In this document: positions 22,383 to 33,707 of the stretch, in pieces | Layout: every line of letters begins with the position of its first letter | How positions within the stretch are numbered: position 1 is the stretch's first letter | DNA from: Rhizaria sp. SCN 62-66 | Taxonomy: Eukaryota; Rhizaria, unplaced | Assembly: GCA_001724265.1 (NCBI GenBank) | Contig: MEDY01000262.1 | Location: forward strand, 1-43,061 | Direction of reading: 5' to 3' | Length of the DNA stretch: 43,061 nt | Notes under the pieces: model-generated | Database searches by the model: none | The model's input: only the letters and a program-made list of their open reading frames with translations | Told to the model about the DNA's origin: nothing | Position numbers and translations under genes: made by a program

Positions 22383-25300
22383 ATGCACCTCTCCCATGTT
22401 ATCTCACAACGCCCGCTTTTTCTCTGGTGCTATGATCCGAACCCCGACCGCTCTGCTCCAGGTTCCAAGCGCGTCATGTGCCTTTGCAACCGTGCTGCGC
22501 TCTCCGGTGTTGGCGGCCCCGGCTCCGCGCCCGCCCCCGCGTCAACCGAGCCCGTTGCGCATGACTGCCTGACGTCTGCGCGTCTGCCCACGCACGTCTC
22601 GCCCTCGCGCTACGACCTCACGCTGCTGCCCAACCTGCTGACGTGGACCTTCGCGGGTTACCTCTGCGCGCACATCACCGTCGCCGAGGCCACCAAGTTC
22701 ATCCAGATGCACGCGCTCGACATGGAATTCCTGTCCATCACGCTCACTCCCGGCCACCTTGCCTCGCGCGCCAACCCCCTCTCGGCCGCCACCCGCGCCG
22801 CCGCCGCCGCCGCCGCCAGCCCGTACTCCGTGTCGGCGCACGCGTTCGACGCGGCGTCGCAGCGCGTGCTGCTGACGCTCGCGTCTGAGGTCCCCGCGGG
22901 CGCGTACACGCTGGAGATTCAGTACAACGGCGTCATTGGCGACAACATGGCCGGTCTCTACCGCTCCACGAGCGTTGACGCTGACGGCACCACGCACCGC
23001 GTCGCGTGCACCCAGTTCGAGGCCACCGACGCGCGCCGCTGCCTGCCATGCTGGGACGAGCCCGCGTACAAGGCCGTTTACGGCTGCACCGTGCTCGCCG
23101 AGGCGCATTACACCGTCCTGAGCAACATGCCCGTCCTTGAGCAGTCCACCGTACGTCGCCGCAACATTCTCGCCTGAAAAGATCAATTTGACATTGTACA
23201 TCGTGGTGTATCGTGAAATGATGGCTGATCATGTTGTGATTTATGCGGATATCCACGTAAATGCGTGATTTTATAACCGAACACTCACATCTTACGCTCT
23301 ACGTATCATTCTTAATGTGCTTGTGTCTCTCTATCACGGCATCGTTTTCCTCTCAGGTCATGGCCGACACCCCCGGCGCGCACGGCCTGTCCGCCGCCGC
23401 GGTGGCCCCCAAGGGCTACATCAGCCGCCACTTCGGCGACACGCCGCTCATGTCATCGTACCTGCTTGCCTTCGTCATCGGCGAGTTCGACTACGTGCAG
23501 AAGACCACCGAGGCCGGCGTCGACCTCAAGGTCTTCACCCCGCAGGTACGCAGGATTCGTGATCATCAGCTCCTATTACTTTGAATATTGTCATATCTGC
23601 CGACGTGTCTGTATAACGCGATTGTATAACGCGATATTGCTTCTATATCGTAAGAAAGGCTCTAACGTTCGAAATCTCTTACACCTTTTAATCATATTAC
23701 CGTTTTCCTTTCGCTCCCACCCTGTTTTGCGCCACCTGTAGGGCAAAGCCTCCCAGGGCCGCTTCTCGCTGGAGCTGGCTGTCAAGGCGCTGGACTATTT
23801 CGCCAAGTTCTTCGGCGAGCCGTTCCCGCTGCCGAAGCTGGACCTGATCGCGATCCCCGACTTCGCGGCTGGCGCCATGGAGAACTGGGGCCTCATCACC
23901 TACCGCGACACGTACCTGCTTGTGGACCCGGCGACGACGACGTCGGCGACTCTGCGACAGACGGCGCGCACGGTGTGCCACGAGATCGCGCACATGTGGT
24001 TCGGCAACCTCGTCACCATGGACTGGTGGTCCTACCTCTGGCTCAACGAGGGCTTCGCGCGCTACTGCGAGTTCATGGCCGTCAACCACGCCTTCCCCGA
24101 TTGGAACGTCTGGCAGTGGTTTGTCGCCGACCCGTACAACCTCGCGCTCACGCTCGACGCGACGCCCAGCTCGCACGCGATCGAGGTCGAGGTCAACATG
24201 CCCGAGGAGATCAACTCCATCTTCGACGCCATCTCATACGCTAAGGGCGCCTCAGTGATCCGCATGCTCGCTACCTACATGGGCGACGCCTTCGCCGAGG
24301 GCGTGCGCGCCTACCTCAAGCGCTACAAGTACCAGAACACGCGCTCCGCCGACCTCTGGGGCTGCCTCAACGAGGCCTGGGAGCGCTGCGGCCGCACCGC
24401 GGGCACTTACGCCACGCAGACCGTCTCCTGGGTGCCCACCGCCGTCGTAGGCGCCGCCGCGGCCGCGAGCTCCGAAGTCAAGCCGTCGATCATGGACATC
24501 ATGGTGGGCTGGACGGGGCTGGTCAACTACCCCGTGGTGACGGTGCGCGCGCTCTCCGAGTCCCTCGCCGAGGGCACGGCCACGTTCCGCTTCGAGCAGC
24601 GTTCGATCCTCGCCATGTCGAGCGCCGCGCACGCCGGCGATGCGCGCCTGTGGGCCGTCATGCTCACGGTCGCCGCCCCGCTCTCGGCGACGCCCGAGGC
24701 GCGCCACTCGGTGCTCTTCAACGGCGCGAGCTGCGAGTGGACGTACCGCGCCAGCGCCGAGACCGTGGCCAAGGGCGCCGCCGCCGTGGCCAAGGAGATC
24801 GCGGCGCTCAAGTTCAACGCCGACTGTTCCGCCGTCGCGCGCATGCACTACCCCGACGGCGTGACGCCCGAGCTCAAGGCGTTGGTGTCCGCCAAGGGCG
24901 ACGGACTCCCCGCCCAGGACAAGCTCGGCCTGCTCCGCGACACCGTCGCCATGTTTGAGGTGCGTGCAAACAGGGCTTATATCTGAACGTATATTGTGGT
25001 ATTCTGTAACGAAACGGTATGCATTGATATTCCAATTCACCAACACTTCATTATTTTCATGTTCTTTGTGTGTTGCAGGCCGGCAAGCTGCCGATCGGCG
25101 AGGTGATCTCTGTCTTCCTGCTCTTCACGCAGGAGGACAACCTCCCCGTGCTGACCGCGCTCTCCGCCAACGTCTGCTCGCTGCTCGGCCGCCACAGCTC
25201 GCACGGCAAGATCGCCGCCCTGCGCCGGTCCATCCGCGAGGCCTTTGCGGCGCAGTACAAGCGCTTCGGCTGGGGCGACGTCGACCTCGCCACGGGCAAG

Positions 25301-26401
25301 CCCTCGGACTCGGTGGAGCGCTCCAAGCGCGTCGCCGTGCTGGCGATGATGGTCGCCGCGCGGGACCCGCTGGCGTGCACCGAGGGCCTCGCGCTCTACA
25401 ACGCCGTCATCGCCGCCAACGCCGACGTCGTCAACGGCGGCAAGGGCAAGACCGACCTCTCCATGGTCGCCCCCGACCTTCAGGTACGCGCATATCACCA
25501 CGATAATGAAGATATTATTCGCATCTATTTTGTTTACGCGCGTGTTTTGTTGAGGCAACATCTTGGCATTTGTCGCGATGGCTCACTTTGGTATTCGCTC
25601 GCTTTTCGCTTCACTCCACACAGGGCATGGTGTTCGCCCTGGGCGCCTCACACGCGGGCCGCGTCGTGGACTTTTCCGCGCCGCTGTCGAACGACTTCGA
25701 GGCCGTGATCCCTGCCGCCGAGGCCGACGCCGCGTGCGAGCGCGCCTTCACGACCCTGACCGCTCTGCACGCCGGCGCCGCGGGCTCCACCTCTGCTCAG
25801 CTCAAGGCCGTGTCGGGGCTCTGCGCGCTGGGCTCCATCGCCGTCCGCGAGGCCAAGACGCTGCCGTGGATCCTCGAGGGCAGCACTGTCCGCATGCAGG
25901 ACAAGCCCTCCGCGCTGGCGTCCTTCGCCAGCGGCAAGGGCGAGGCCGTGCTGTGGCGTTTTATCACCAGCAATTGGGCCGCCTTCTACGCCCGCTTCCA
26001 GGTCCGTGCAGCGACACCCAAAAATAATCGATGCTGTAGTCTGTATTGTGTGTCAACCTTCCAGTGTACTGTATCTATTGATGGATTTTATGACTTGGAT
26101 TTGATACTGCACCCGTCTCGCATCTCACTTATTGTTCCTTGTCTCTCCATCTTTGTAATCTTTGTTGCGCTATCCATCCGTACACAAACAGGCCGGCTAC
26201 CCGATTGGCCTGCGCACGATCGTGACGTCCGCGTCGATTAACCGCCGCACTGCGGAGGAGGCCGACGAGGTGGAGCAGTTCTTCAAGGCCAACCCGTGCC
26301 CCGAGGCCAAGGCCGGCGTGGAGCGCGTGCTTGACGTCGTGCGCGACAACGCTGCCAAGCTCCCCAAGGAGTGCGCCGACCTCGACGCCTACTACGCGTA
26401 A
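22383..26401 (+). CDS. NPEPPS: M1 family zinc aminopeptidase, puromycin-sensitive type
   Basis: Removes N-terminal amino acids from peptides, normally in the cytosol, downstream of the proteasome. Exons are 22383-23150, 23357-23545, 23742-24959, 25079-25483, 25624-26001 and 26192-26401, all phase 0, giving 1055 residues. Introns of 206, 196, 119, 140 and 190 nt start GTACG, GTACG, GTGCG, GTACG and GTCCG. Active-site residues are all present: GAMEN at 363-367, HEIAH with zinc ligands H399 and H403 and base E400, third ligand E422 in WLNEGF, and the transition-state Tyr (Y485, SYAKG). The N-terminal beta domain (CTQFEATDARRCLPCWDEP) and the long helical ERAP1_C-like domain (RTIVTSASINRRTAEE) complete it. 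Extra length is an N-terminal extension and an Ala-rich insert (about 22790-22825). An alternative ATG is at 22476; which start is used is uncertain. Confidence 0.93.
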
Positions 26402-26771
26402 GGCCGAGATTTACACAGGCGCAAAGCAATGCCACTAATGCCACTATGCGAGCCATACGAACAAGAACATTTTTTTGCGTGGGGGAGTCTGTCATGTGTT
26501 AAGTGATAAACAAGATCAGGTTTTGTAAACGGAGGTGGATGATGTCACATTGCAAGTAACCGGTAAAAGAGGATAAAATACACATTTGAAAGTACAGTAC
26601 ATATACACACTTTACCTTTCACACATTCGAAGCTCTTGTGTTATCATCGATAGATTGTATTTTGTCCATATATTATAATTCGTATCACCAAGCATAAGCA
26701 CTCCAAATCACTCTACAAGCAATGCGTCACTAGAAGTCTGTTCTATGTCGGATTGATGCACTACCTTTGTC
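26402..26771. other. convergent intergenic region
   Basis: 370 AT-rich bases between the stop codons of the aminopeptidase gene (+) and the unidentified 994-residue gene (-). It should contain both polyadenylation sites. I see nothing else. Confidence 0.4.
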
Positions 26772-29756
26772 TTAATCTGAAAAGAAGAATGGAGAAGAGT
26801 TGCTGACTTCTGAGCGCGTGCCGAAATCGCAATGCGAACAACGTTGCGCTTGACAAAGTCCCTCAAAGTGCCGCAGCACGATGTCATTAAAGATATTCGC
26901 CCCACGGTCGTATTTCACCAGCTTTGTCCCGAGTGCAAACGACGTCACACGGCCCACGGGCACGGCGCCGCACAGGAGGCTGACTGGACAGGGTTTAAAG
27001 ACAACAAACCACGGCGTGTCGCACGACCGAGACCTGTCGGCACCGAGCAACGGCGTGACGCCCCGTGGATACATCAGCACCGTGCCTACCGGGTACAATG
27101 CAGGAGACTCGGCAGAACAAGGGGTTGAACCATCAGTGACGGCGCCAGTAAATTCTGTTGCCTCACCATACAGAACGTCCGTCTTTGGCAGCGCAAACGG
27201 TGTCTCAACGCACGGATATAGCGGGTTTGAATGAAAAATGGAAACAAAAGGTAACGTTGCCGAGGACTTGCCGGCAGGAACAAAACATTTATGAAAGCTC
27301 TTCCCAATCGTATGACTGTTTGCCGCGGCGCGGAAATGCGCGGCGTGACTGGGGAATCTTGCGTCATCAAGCCTGATCGCCATCGTATAACGATCCGGCT
27401 TTTGCGTGTGCATGTCGTAAATCGTGACTTTGAAGACCATGCTATGCATTTTCAAGCGGTTTTCCCCGACTCGGTTCCGGACAAACACCATGATCCGTTC
27501 GCGTGATTTGGCCTGGAGATGAAAGAGGGCAAGCGGCGACGGCGGTGATGGTGCGTTTCGTTGCTGCAACTTGGTGGCCTTCAAGCGGTGGGCCACGTCG
27601 GCAGGTTTAGCAGTTGGGCTAATCAGCTCAAGTCGAGGCGGGAGACCACTATCCTTCGCGATAAACGTCAAGTAGTTGTCAAATGCAGAATGCCAGTTAC
27701 CGTTAAACGCCTGCGCGAATGCATGCACGTCAGCAAGCGTCTGCCGGACATGTTCATCCGTGACGGCAACAGTCGCAGGCAAAGATAACGTCGATTCGGA
27801 GCTTACATTCGCGCTGCCAAGAAGCATTTGCAATAGATTGAGCTCGGCGCGCGCGGGGCTCGTAGCATCCTGTGTGCAATTAGCATAGCGGAGCAAAGCC
27901 AGCGTTTCAGGCCCACGCGCCGCCACAAAGCAGCCAAGGACAGCGCTCAGCCGGCTCATGTCACTGTTGTTTTTGTGCGAAGCAGCGTCGGCGCGTGGGG
28001 CCACACAGGCGGCGATAAGGATCCGCAGTATCCGCAGCGTCCGCGCCACCGCGACTGCGCCTGGCTCCGGGTCGAGACTGGCATCAGCGCCGCTGGGGGC
28101 CCACAGGGCGGCGTTGCGGAGCAGTGCGACGCAGCACTGCACGGCGTTGCCGGCGACGAGGGAGTGCGCAACACGTGAGACGTCGACAGTAAATGTGTCG
28201 GCGGCAGATGCTTCGTTGATACTAGAACCGTCCGCAGAACTAACTGCGCCGACAGCGTGCGCAGCAGTGGCAGCAGCACCACAAGCGACAGCTTCATGAC
28301 TGGTAAAGGCGGAAAGTCCGAGGAGGCACTCAAGAAGACTGGTCAGATTTCTCTGGAAGATCACCTTTTCAATGGCCCCGCTGGGATAAAGTCGGTGGTT
28401 GTCTTTCGAGCGCTCTACTTCATCGTATGCTACGTTGCAGATAAACGCCACCCCGTAGCAAACATCGCTGCCGATTCCCACAACAGTTAATTGTTGAGCG
28501 AAGGTTGGAAAGCGTTCTGCCAGCCGCGCTAACAGTCCTGCCAGCGGAACAAGAAGGGACCAATCCTCCTGTGATCGCCATCCTGCAGAGTTCCTCATCT
28601 TCAGAACGGCATGCCTCCGCTCCGGCGTAAAAACGCACTCTAATGTGTCATTTTCGAGAGTGAAAGCACAAAGATACAGCAAAATCAATGCATGCTCCGG
28701 CCTCTGGCCAAACTGAATATGCTGGAAAGTGTGGAATAACATGCCAAACTCATTACTCGATGAAAATGAAGCGATATCAGCGAGACACATCATGTCTTCT
28801 TTGTCAAGATTGTCATGGTCTTTCAATGTGTCGCGAAGAGGTGTGTTGCTTTCCGTGGTAAAGCTGAATGCTTTGACATTAAATGACCCTGATTTGCAGT
28901 TTAAGCGTATCCGCGACTTGAAGATTGCAGTCAGAGCCTCGTAGATGTCATTTGGCGCGCTCCAGGCACTTTCCCCGCCCGCGACAGCTGCCGCGTGAAG
29001 CCGGAGGAGCTCTGCGCGCAGCAAGGGAACGAATCCAGCTAGGACTTTGTACGGCACAGGGGGGTCGCAGCGAGCGCAGATACGGCTCACAGTTGAGCAA
29101 ATGATGTTTTGGGACCGAAAGCGGGCTTGATCACGTGCACGAGCAGCATCACGCGCAGCAGTGTCGCCGCTGTTGTCATCGCTGGAACTTGTGTCACGGC
29201 GCAAATGCTGCTGCTTACTGTCGTTGGTCTGCTGCATGAAAGCGAGCAGATGGTGAAGTGTGCTTGTACTACCTTTGGCGGGACAAGATTTTTTTGATTT
29301 TTCAACAACAGCTTGCGTTAGGGTAAGCAAACGAACTGAAACATCATCATTGTCACGAAAGTGGAGAGCTAAGGCAGCAAACAACTCACCTGCGTTGCGT
29401 TCAATGAGCGCATCAATTCCTGCCACAGCGTAGTCAAAGTTGAAATGAGACTCACTCAGATTATTCAAATCACAGCTTGAGATACTCGCAACAATCTTAA
29501 TAATAATGCTAAGCCGTTGGTCGCCCTCGCGGGGTTCAGTGGCCACCATGGTACAGGCGCCAAGCAAGCGCAAGAGCACGTCGTGGATGTTGAACTCGAG
29601 CAGGATGGGAAAGCAACTCTCCCTATGGTAACGCATGATTGTCTCCACCGTGTCCAGGACCCCGCGCAAATCGGAAACGCTTGGAACAGTAAGTGAAAGC
29701 AGAGGCGCTAACGCGGCGTAGAGCTGCAAATGTTCGGCGGAATATGAGTAACTCAT
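26772..29756 (-). CDS. unidentified 994-residue, mostly helical protein
   Basis: A complete intronless frame from the ATG at 29756 to TAA; the open frame extends 40 codons upstream but without ATG. I do not recognise it. The N-terminal two thirds is rich in Leu-containing helices of armadillo/HEAT style (for example LTSLLECLLGLSAF and LVPLAGLLARLAERF), suggesting a helical-repeat scaffold. The last ~230 residues look globular with many beta-prone segments (MHSMVFKVTIYDMH, DTPWFVVFKPCPVSLLC) and end with a Cys-rich CQAQRCSHCDFG that might bind metal. There are no catalytic signatures. Its GC content is visibly lower than that of its neighbours and it has almost no homopolymer inserts. No function is claimed; that it is a real gene is well supported by length and codon structure. 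Confidence 0.78.
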   Translation of the reverse strand: MSYSYSAEHLQLYAALAPLLSLTVPSVSDLRGVLDTVETIMRYHRESCFPILLEFNIHDVLLRLLGACTMVATEPREGDQRLSIIIKIVASISSCDLNNLSESHFNFDYAVAGIDALIERNAGELFAALALHFRDNDDVSVRLLTLTQAVVEKSKKSCPAKGSTSTLHHLLAFMQQTNDSKQQHLRRDTSSSDDNSGDTAARDAARARDQARFRSQNIICSTVSRICARCDPPVPYKVLAGFVPLLRAELLRLHAAAVAGGESAWSAPNDIYEALTAIFKSRIRLNCKSGSFNVKAFSFTTESNTPLRDTLKDHDNLDKEDMMCLADIASFSSSNEFGMLFHTFQHIQFGQRPEHALILLYLCAFTLENDTLECVFTPERRHAVLKMRNSAGWRSQEDWSLLVPLAGLLARLAERFPTFAQQLTVVGIGSDVCYGVAFICNVAYDEVERSKDNHRLYPSGAIEKVIFQRNLTSLLECLLGLSAFTSHEAVACGAAATAAHAVGAVSSADGSSINEASAADTFTVDVSRVAHSLVAGNAVQCCVALLRNAALWAPSGADASLDPEPGAVAVARTLRILRILIAACVAPRADAASHKNNSDMSRLSAVLGCFVAARGPETLALLRYANCTQDATSPARAELNLLQMLLGSANVSSESTLSLPATVAVTDEHVRQTLADVHAFAQAFNGNWHSAFDNYLTFIAKDSGLPPRLELISPTAKPADVAHRLKATKLQQRNAPSPPSPLALFHLQAKSRERIMVFVRNRVGENRLKMHSMVFKVTIYDMHTQKPDRYTMAIRLDDARFPSHAAHFRAAANSHTIGKSFHKCFVPAGKSSATLPFVSIFHSNPLYPCVETPFALPKTDVLYGEATEFTGAVTDGSTPCSAESPALYPVGTVLMYPRGVTPLLGADRSRSCDTPWFVVFKPCPVSLLCGAVPVGRVTSFALGTKLVKYDRGANIFNDIVLRHFEGLCQAQRCSHCDFGTRSEVSNSSPFFFSD

Positions 29757-30377
29757 TTGCTTAATACGTGAATGTAAATAGAGTTCGATGCTTGGGGGCG
29801 TTGGTAACGTCGAAAACTGGGCTTTGAGACAGAAAGGAAAGAAACGAGGGACGGAACAGGAAGCAACAGGGGACAAAACGAGGGTGAAAATATATCACAG
29901 AACGAGAAGTTGCACACAAAAGATGCCGTTGGATATCACATTGTGTGAGAAGGCGGGGCGAGAGCACGGGCGAAGATATGGAGTAAAACGGGGAGCAGAG
30001 AGTCGCAAGAGGGAATGGAGTCCATGCGTGCGGAATATGAGGTGTGGCATGTCAGAGACTGAACAAATGAGGATGTTGGCCATAAAAAGGCAGCATGGAA
30101 TTTGTGATTGCTGAGGTATTGCTCGTGGGATAGAGTATACAGAGGACAATCAGCGAGAATGCCTCTCTGGCGACGTCATGGTGGAGGGTCCCATTTTCTG
30201 CGAACCGCCGTGGGGACGATTACTGGTAGAGATACGGGGTGAATGGTGTATTGAAACAGAGACAACTAATGCAAAAGAAAGAATATTAACTATTTAAAAG
30301 AACCAGCGCACTTTTGTTTTGAACAGAAGAGCGTAAAGAAGCCCGTAAGGTCTCCTTATGTGCGGGTTGCTGACTGG
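29757..30377. other. intergenic region between the CFAP20 gene and the 994-residue gene
   Basis: Both neighbours are on the minus strand, so this holds the 3' untranslated region of CFAP20 and the promoter of the 994-residue gene. It is moderately AT-rich, purine-rich on the plus strand around 29825-30060. No RNA gene or repeat is seen. Confidence 0.4.
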
Positions 30378-31310
30378 TTACGCCTTCTGGACAGGGAGGA
30401 AGAGCTTGAACTCCGGGGGCAGCTCTTCCTCTGAGTACAGGCGGTCACTGAAGTAGATGCGGCGGATGCGGCAGTTGGCGTGAATCTGCACGCGCAGCGT
30501 CTCGATGTAGTTGGTGCCGTAGGCGCGGCGGGTGAAGTCAGAGAGGTTGAACTGGATCTGGTTCCAGCCGTCGTCGAGGCGCATCGGCATCGTGCAGATG
30601 AAGGGCTTCACGCGCGTCGTCGTCTGGTAGTTGCTCGCGCGAAAGCGGCGGCGCACGTCTTTGTCGTCGAGCACCTGAACCTCGAATGTGAAGTACTTCT
30701 TCATGTTCTTGATGATCATGACGAGGAACGGGAGCTTGATGCCGAGCGTCTTGCTCTCGTCGGCGGGGCACGTGATGAATGTCGTGCTCACGTTGGTGCC
30801 CGCAATCTCAATCACCGACGACTGCACGTCCTCGTCGGTGATGCGCTTGATGTGGCCGTTGCGGACTGAGTGGCGGGGAGGAACATGAAAAGTGGTGATG
30901 GGAGGTGAGTATTTGGCAAAGTTAACTAGGTGCTGGCGTTGTCGTTATAATGCATCAGACGCAGCTGTCAAGCATTAAAATAGTATATAATGCACGCAAT
31001 TAGAAGGCGAACTCAGAGCAACAGCCGTCTAATCATTTACTAAGGTGGGTAAATTTGGCTTGTTAAAATGAGAACGAGTAACGAACCTTGGGCGTCCCAG
31101 ATCTGTAGAGGCTTGCTGCCAATGCTATAGAGAATCGACAGGAAGCCAGACTACATGGAACAAAATAAAATGTGGTGACGGTAACAAATTGTGAGCAAAT
31201 GAAATCTTTAATCCATTCCGTCAAGAGACAGCGACAAATTGATCGTTGAGAGTGAGTGAGGATCGAAATAGGGCAGAGGATAAACGTACCTGGTACGTGT
31301 TCTTGAACAT
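30378..31310 (-). CDS. CFAP20: cilia- and flagella-associated protein 20 (Bug22)
   Basis: CFAP20 is an inner-junction protein of axonemal doublet microtubules and of centrioles, needed for normal ciliary beating. Exons on the minus strand are 31310-31290 (only seven codons, MFKNTYQ), 31150-31087 and 30865-30378, giving 190 residues; the human protein has 193. Introns of 139 and 221 nt start GTACG and GTTCG. The protein is almost identical to animal CFAP20 along its whole length, including [58 protein letters not shown], and [20 protein letters not shown]. There are no low-complexity inserts, in contrast with TOR next door. The first exon was placed by the conserved MFKNT start and splice sites. 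Confidence 0.95.
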
Positions 31311-32074
31311 GATGACGTGAAGTAAAACTCCGTTGGAGTGTGTCTATGTGGCTTTTGTGCGTAGTCCTTGGTGCTTATGAAACTTGTGTGAAGCCTGTAA
31401 AGTGCTACAGAGGAAAGAAAGAAGGTACAGAGCAAGACAGAGAAACGGATGCAGTCGTGAAAGAAACTGTCTCAGGATACATATTTAGAAATACAATAGT
31501 TTCGAAAATATAAATAAATGGTAGAATATCGTCGTAAGATCATGTTTATCTTCCCTCAATTTCAGTTGACGTTCGCTTTATGGCGTATGTATCTTTCGAA
31601 GATTGACTTCCTCAACGGCTCTCCTCTCACCAAGAGTAACGGTCACCAAAGGGCCACTATTGTCAAGACACGCACAAAATTGTGATATCTCGAGTAGATC
31701 AAACACACCAAAGATGAAACCGAATTCCAATGCGCTTCGTTATAGTGCAACTTCGAATCGCCGTGATATTCTTCTGAAGTGCTGAAAACTGAACAGATAT
31801 CTTAGCTTTTGACAGCGTAACGCTTCAGCACGAACAAGAATGACTTGAAAGAAGACCGTGTATTGTCCATAAACATGAAAGAATATCTTCTTAACTTTCA
31901 AAAACACACATAATACTCATAATAATTCGATGTTATCCCAAAATATGTAAACTTTGAGAAAAACAAGCAAGCGAAGCTTCGCTCTACAGTCTCTACACGC
32001 TTGCTTGCTGCTCTTGCTCTCACTCACTCTTCTTATTGCGTGGTCCTCTCAGACGCACAACCCCGTCCGCCGCT
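31311..32074. other. intergenic region between TOR and CFAP20 genes
   Basis: AT-rich, between two minus-strand genes: the 3' untranslated region of TOR (right side) and the promoter of CFAP20 (left side). I looked for tRNA boxes and small-nucleolar motifs and found nothing convincing. Confidence 0.4.
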
Positions 32075-33675
32075 TTACCAGTAGTAGCACCAGCCAATAA
32101 AGCTCTGGCAGAGATTGATGTGGTCCGTGGCCTCGGAGATAAGCCGCTGCACCTGCTGCGGCACCGGCAGCGCCGCCGCCACGGCCGCGGCCTTTTCCTC
32201 GCCGCTGCCGCCGCTGACGGCCGCGGCCGCCGCAGCAGCAGCGGCGGCAGCGGCCGCGGCGGTGTCGCCCGTGGCGGCGGCGGCGGCGTCGCTGGGCGCG
32301 AATCCGCTGTGTGCGGGCGCGCTGGCAAAGTCCTTGCCGCGCAACTTGGCCTCAACGCGTCCAATGATCGTCTCGGCCTTGGCGTTGCGCACCGCGCCGT
32401 CACCGAAGTCGTCGCCGTCCTCGGTGCCGGCTCCCGCGCCGCCCGCGTTGCGCGCCTCAGCCGCGGGGTCCGCGCTCGCGTTGTTGTTGGCGGCGTCGGC
32501 GTTCGCGTTGTTGTTGTTGTTCTCAGCGTTGGCGGTGCTGGTGTTGGTCCCGGACGCGCCGGGCCCCTCGAGCTGCTTCAGCACGGCCGAGCCCAGCGGC
32601 AGCGGGATCGTGATGAGGCTGTCGCGGCGGCCCATCATCGGCGGCCCGGCCTCCGACCCGCCGCCGCCGCCGCCGCCGCCGTGCGTGCCCGCCGTCGCGC
32701 CCGAGGCCGACGACAGCTCGGCCTGCGCGCTCGCCGTCGCGGCCACGGCGGCCGCGATCGCCGCCGTCGTGCGGTCGAACTGCCGGTCGCGCCCGCTGTT
32801 GTTCGCGGGCCCGCTCGACGTCGCGCCGGCGCCCGCGTTCGCAGTATTCGCGTTGTTGGTCGCGTTGGCGTTGGCGGTGGTGCCGGCCGCGGCGGTGGCA
32901 GTGGCGGCGTTGTTGGCGGGCGTGTCTAGCGCGCGCCAGGTCATGAGGGGGTCGTAAATGAAGGCCTCGAGCACGGCCATGACCGAGTTCTTGCTCTGGC
33001 GCAGCGTCTGCATCACGCGGTTGCACGTCAGCCGGTACGTGCCCTCAATGCCGCTGACGTCCATGGCGTTGATCATCATGCGCGTGAGGCGGAACGGTAC
33101 GCGCTCGGGGAACTTGTCGCGGTGCATCGCCACCTCGAAGCAGTCGCCGAAGTCGATGTGCACGAGGCGGCCCGACTTGCGATCGATCATGATGTTGCAC
33201 GGGTGGCGGTCACCGAGGCCGAGGATGTAGCCGACAATGCTCATCACGGCCGTCGAGCGCGTCAGCAGCGTGCGGCGCCGCAGCCACGTGACGGCGTCGG
33301 GCGCCTTGATCCACGCCACCTCGCGCAGGTCGTGGCCCGAGGTGTTGGCGAGACACGACTCGAACACTTCGACGCGCTGCAGCGTCGCCAGCGACTGGTA
33401 ATCGGGTGCCATCTTGACCAGCAGGCGCTGCTCAATGTTGATGAGCGTCTTCTTGACCTCGCGATACTGCGTGATGAGGTCGTACATCGTGTCCGTGTGC
33501 GCCACCCACTCGATCAGCCCTGAGTTGGGCGACAACGGCGTCACTGAGTAGCGCTGGATCGCCAGCGGGCCCACGTCAGGCTCCACTAGCGCGCGGTGCT
33601 GCGCCTCGGAGTCTAGCAGCAGCCCCAGCTCCACGCTCGCGTCGCCCCCACCCGCCGCGGAGCTGCTGCTGTACA

Positions 33676-33707
<32 letters not shown>

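Noticed and set aside
31590-31790. Possible tRNA or C/D-box small RNA near TTCGAATC
   Set aside because: No matching A box or clover-leaf stems, and no paired C and D boxes flanked by a terminal stem.
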